Part shown: one piece after another, positions 63,334-64,000 of the stretch
Position numbering within the stretch: the first letter of the stretch is position 1
Layout of the letters: the number at the start of each line of letters is the position of its first letter
From: Arthrobacter sp. PM3
Lineage (GTDB): Bacteria > Actinomycetota > Actinomycetes > Actinomycetales > Micrococcaceae
Assembly: GCF_003352915.1 (NCBI RefSeq)
Contig: NZ_CP022314.1
Coordinates: 2,701,272-2,765,271 of the forward strand
Length of the DNA stretch: 64,000 nt
Direction: 5' to 3'
Program-made: the position numbers and the translations under genes
The notes under the pieces: generated by a model
Seen by the model: only the letters and a program-made list of their open reading frames with translations
What the model was told of the DNA's origin: nothing
Databases searched by the model: none

Positions 63334-64000
63334 GTGGCTATTTCTGAGCAACTGCCCGTTTCCGAACAGGGACAGAAAGCTACCTCTCGCGCCAAGCGAG
63401 CCACCTCAAAGACCGGTGCAGCGCATGCAGACGCTGCGGCCGGTCTTGCTGTTTCCGGGGAAGGAACAGAGCGCCGGGGCACGGCCCGCAGTTTCGTGAT
63501 CGACACCTCCGTGCTGCTCTCCGATCCGCGGGCCCTCCTGCGCTTCGCCGAGCACGAGGTCATCCTGCCGATCGTCGTCATCACCGAGCTCGAAGGAAAG
63601 CGGCACGACCCCGAACTGGGCTACTTCGCGCGCAAAGCGCTCCGGCTGCTGGATGACCTGCGGCTCGAGCACGGCGGCCTGGACCGGCCCATCCCGCTCG
63701 GCCGCGACGGCGGCACGCTCATGGTGGAGCTGAACCACATCTCCGCCGAGGTGCTCCCGGCCGGCTTCCGCGGGGCGGACAACGACAGCCGCATCCTGGC
63801 GGTGGCGAAGAACCTGGCCAATGAGGGCCGCGATGTCACCGTGGTGTCCAAGGACCTGCCGATGCGCGTCAAAGCATCGGCGATGGGGCTGCTGGCCGAC
63901 GAATACCGCAACGAACTCGTCAAGGACTCCGGCTGGACCGGCGTCGCCGAGGTCGACGCGGGCGAGGACGAGGTCGCCACCCTCTATGGGCACGAACCCG
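63334..64000 (+). CDS. PIN-PhoH family protein, N-terminal part (3' truncated by window edge)
   Basis: 222 codons are visible. About 50 Ser/Thr/Ala-rich residues lead into a PIN ribonuclease domain: [14 protein letters not shown] (D57), [13 protein letters not shown] (E85), and the [14 protein letters not shown] and [12 protein letters not shown] blocks that carry the remaining acidic residues. The PhoH ATPase/helicase domain expected after residue 230 lies beyond the window. Such PIN-PhoH proteins act as RNA helicase-ribonucleases in mycobacteria. GTG 63334 has GGAG five bases upstream; an overlapping ATG two bases earlier is in another frame. Confidence 0.9.
   Translation, partial: MAISEQLPVSEQGQKATSRAKRATSKTGAAHADAAAGLAVSGEGTERRGTARSFVIDTSVLLSDPRALLRFAEHEVILPIVVITELEGKRHDPELGYFARKALRLLDDLRLEHGGLDRPIPLGRDGGTLMVELNHISAEVLPAGFRGADNDSRILAVAKNLANEGRDVTVVSKDLPMRVKASAMGLLADEYRNELVKDSGWTGVAEVDAGEDEVATLYGHEP

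Overview
The window looks like a chromosomal segment of a high-GC actinobacterium of the Micrococcaceae (Arthrobacter / Pseudarthrobacter type). The evidence is strong G/C bias at third codon positions, frequent GTG and TTG starts, many putatively leaderless genes (a TANNNT -10 box six or seven bases before the start codon), a mycothiol gene (mca), and two gene orders shared with mycobacteria as I recall them: mazG-eno-ftsB-DUF501-ppx, and DUF4307/greA-mca-small membrane protein-DUF255 thioredoxin-hemolysin III-uppS. No phage, plasmid, IS or CRISPR was found; almost everything is core-genome housekeeping, transport and salvage.

Layout. 1-9.0 kb (+): one-carbon genes glyA (5' truncated) and folD, a NodI/NodJ-like ABC-2 exporter, a VOC protein, a small membrane protein, then xth, trpS, a 2H phosphoesterase and a YihY/BrkB membrane protein. 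9.0-13.5 kb (-): an alpha/beta hydrolase and the sdhCDAB operon. 13.7-18.8 kb (+): mannose-1-phosphate guanylyltransferase, an M20 amidohydrolase, a 400-bp array of palindromic GCATG repeats, then ohrR, ohr and an NADP-dependent oxidoreductase. 19-30 kb (+): a BMP-type nucleoside ABC importer with cytidine deaminase and thymidine phosphorylase, two DedA proteins, adenosine deaminase and MazG. 30-38.4 kb (+): eno, ftsB, DUF501, ppx, an orphan mycosin-like protease, type II NADH dehydrogenase with a Rex-like operator in its promoter, an ACT-GNAT fusion and a short tRNA-Leu(UAA). 38.6-46.5 kb: an NCS1 permease (-), a branched-chain-type solute-binding lipoprotein (+), and the convergent livHMGF genes (-), with an unusual extracellular domain on LivH. 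47-52.6 kb: an exported protein of unknown function, a BI-1 family protein, thiolase and galK (-), galM (+). 52.7-64 kb: an AI-2E transporter, threonine dehydratase, rhomboid, greA and DUF4307 (-), mca, DUF255 thioredoxin, HAD phosphatase, hemolysin III (-), uppS and a PIN-PhoH gene running off the window.

How the genes fit together. The nucleoside importer, Cdd, DeoA and Add form a salvage route that turns extracellular nucleosides into bases and pentose phosphates. sdhCDAB and ndh feed the quinone pool; the Rex-like site would tie ndh expression to NADH/NAD+. OhrR/Ohr and Mca belong to thiol-based detoxification.

The most interesting non-coding signals are the repeat array at 16.2-16.6 kb, the Rex-like box at 35.65 kb, the three phased OhrR half-sites at 16.64-16.67 kb, the dyad over the sdh -10 box and a terminator-like hairpin in the greA leader. 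I found no clearly new multi-gene system. All calls come from reading the sequence; no database search was run.
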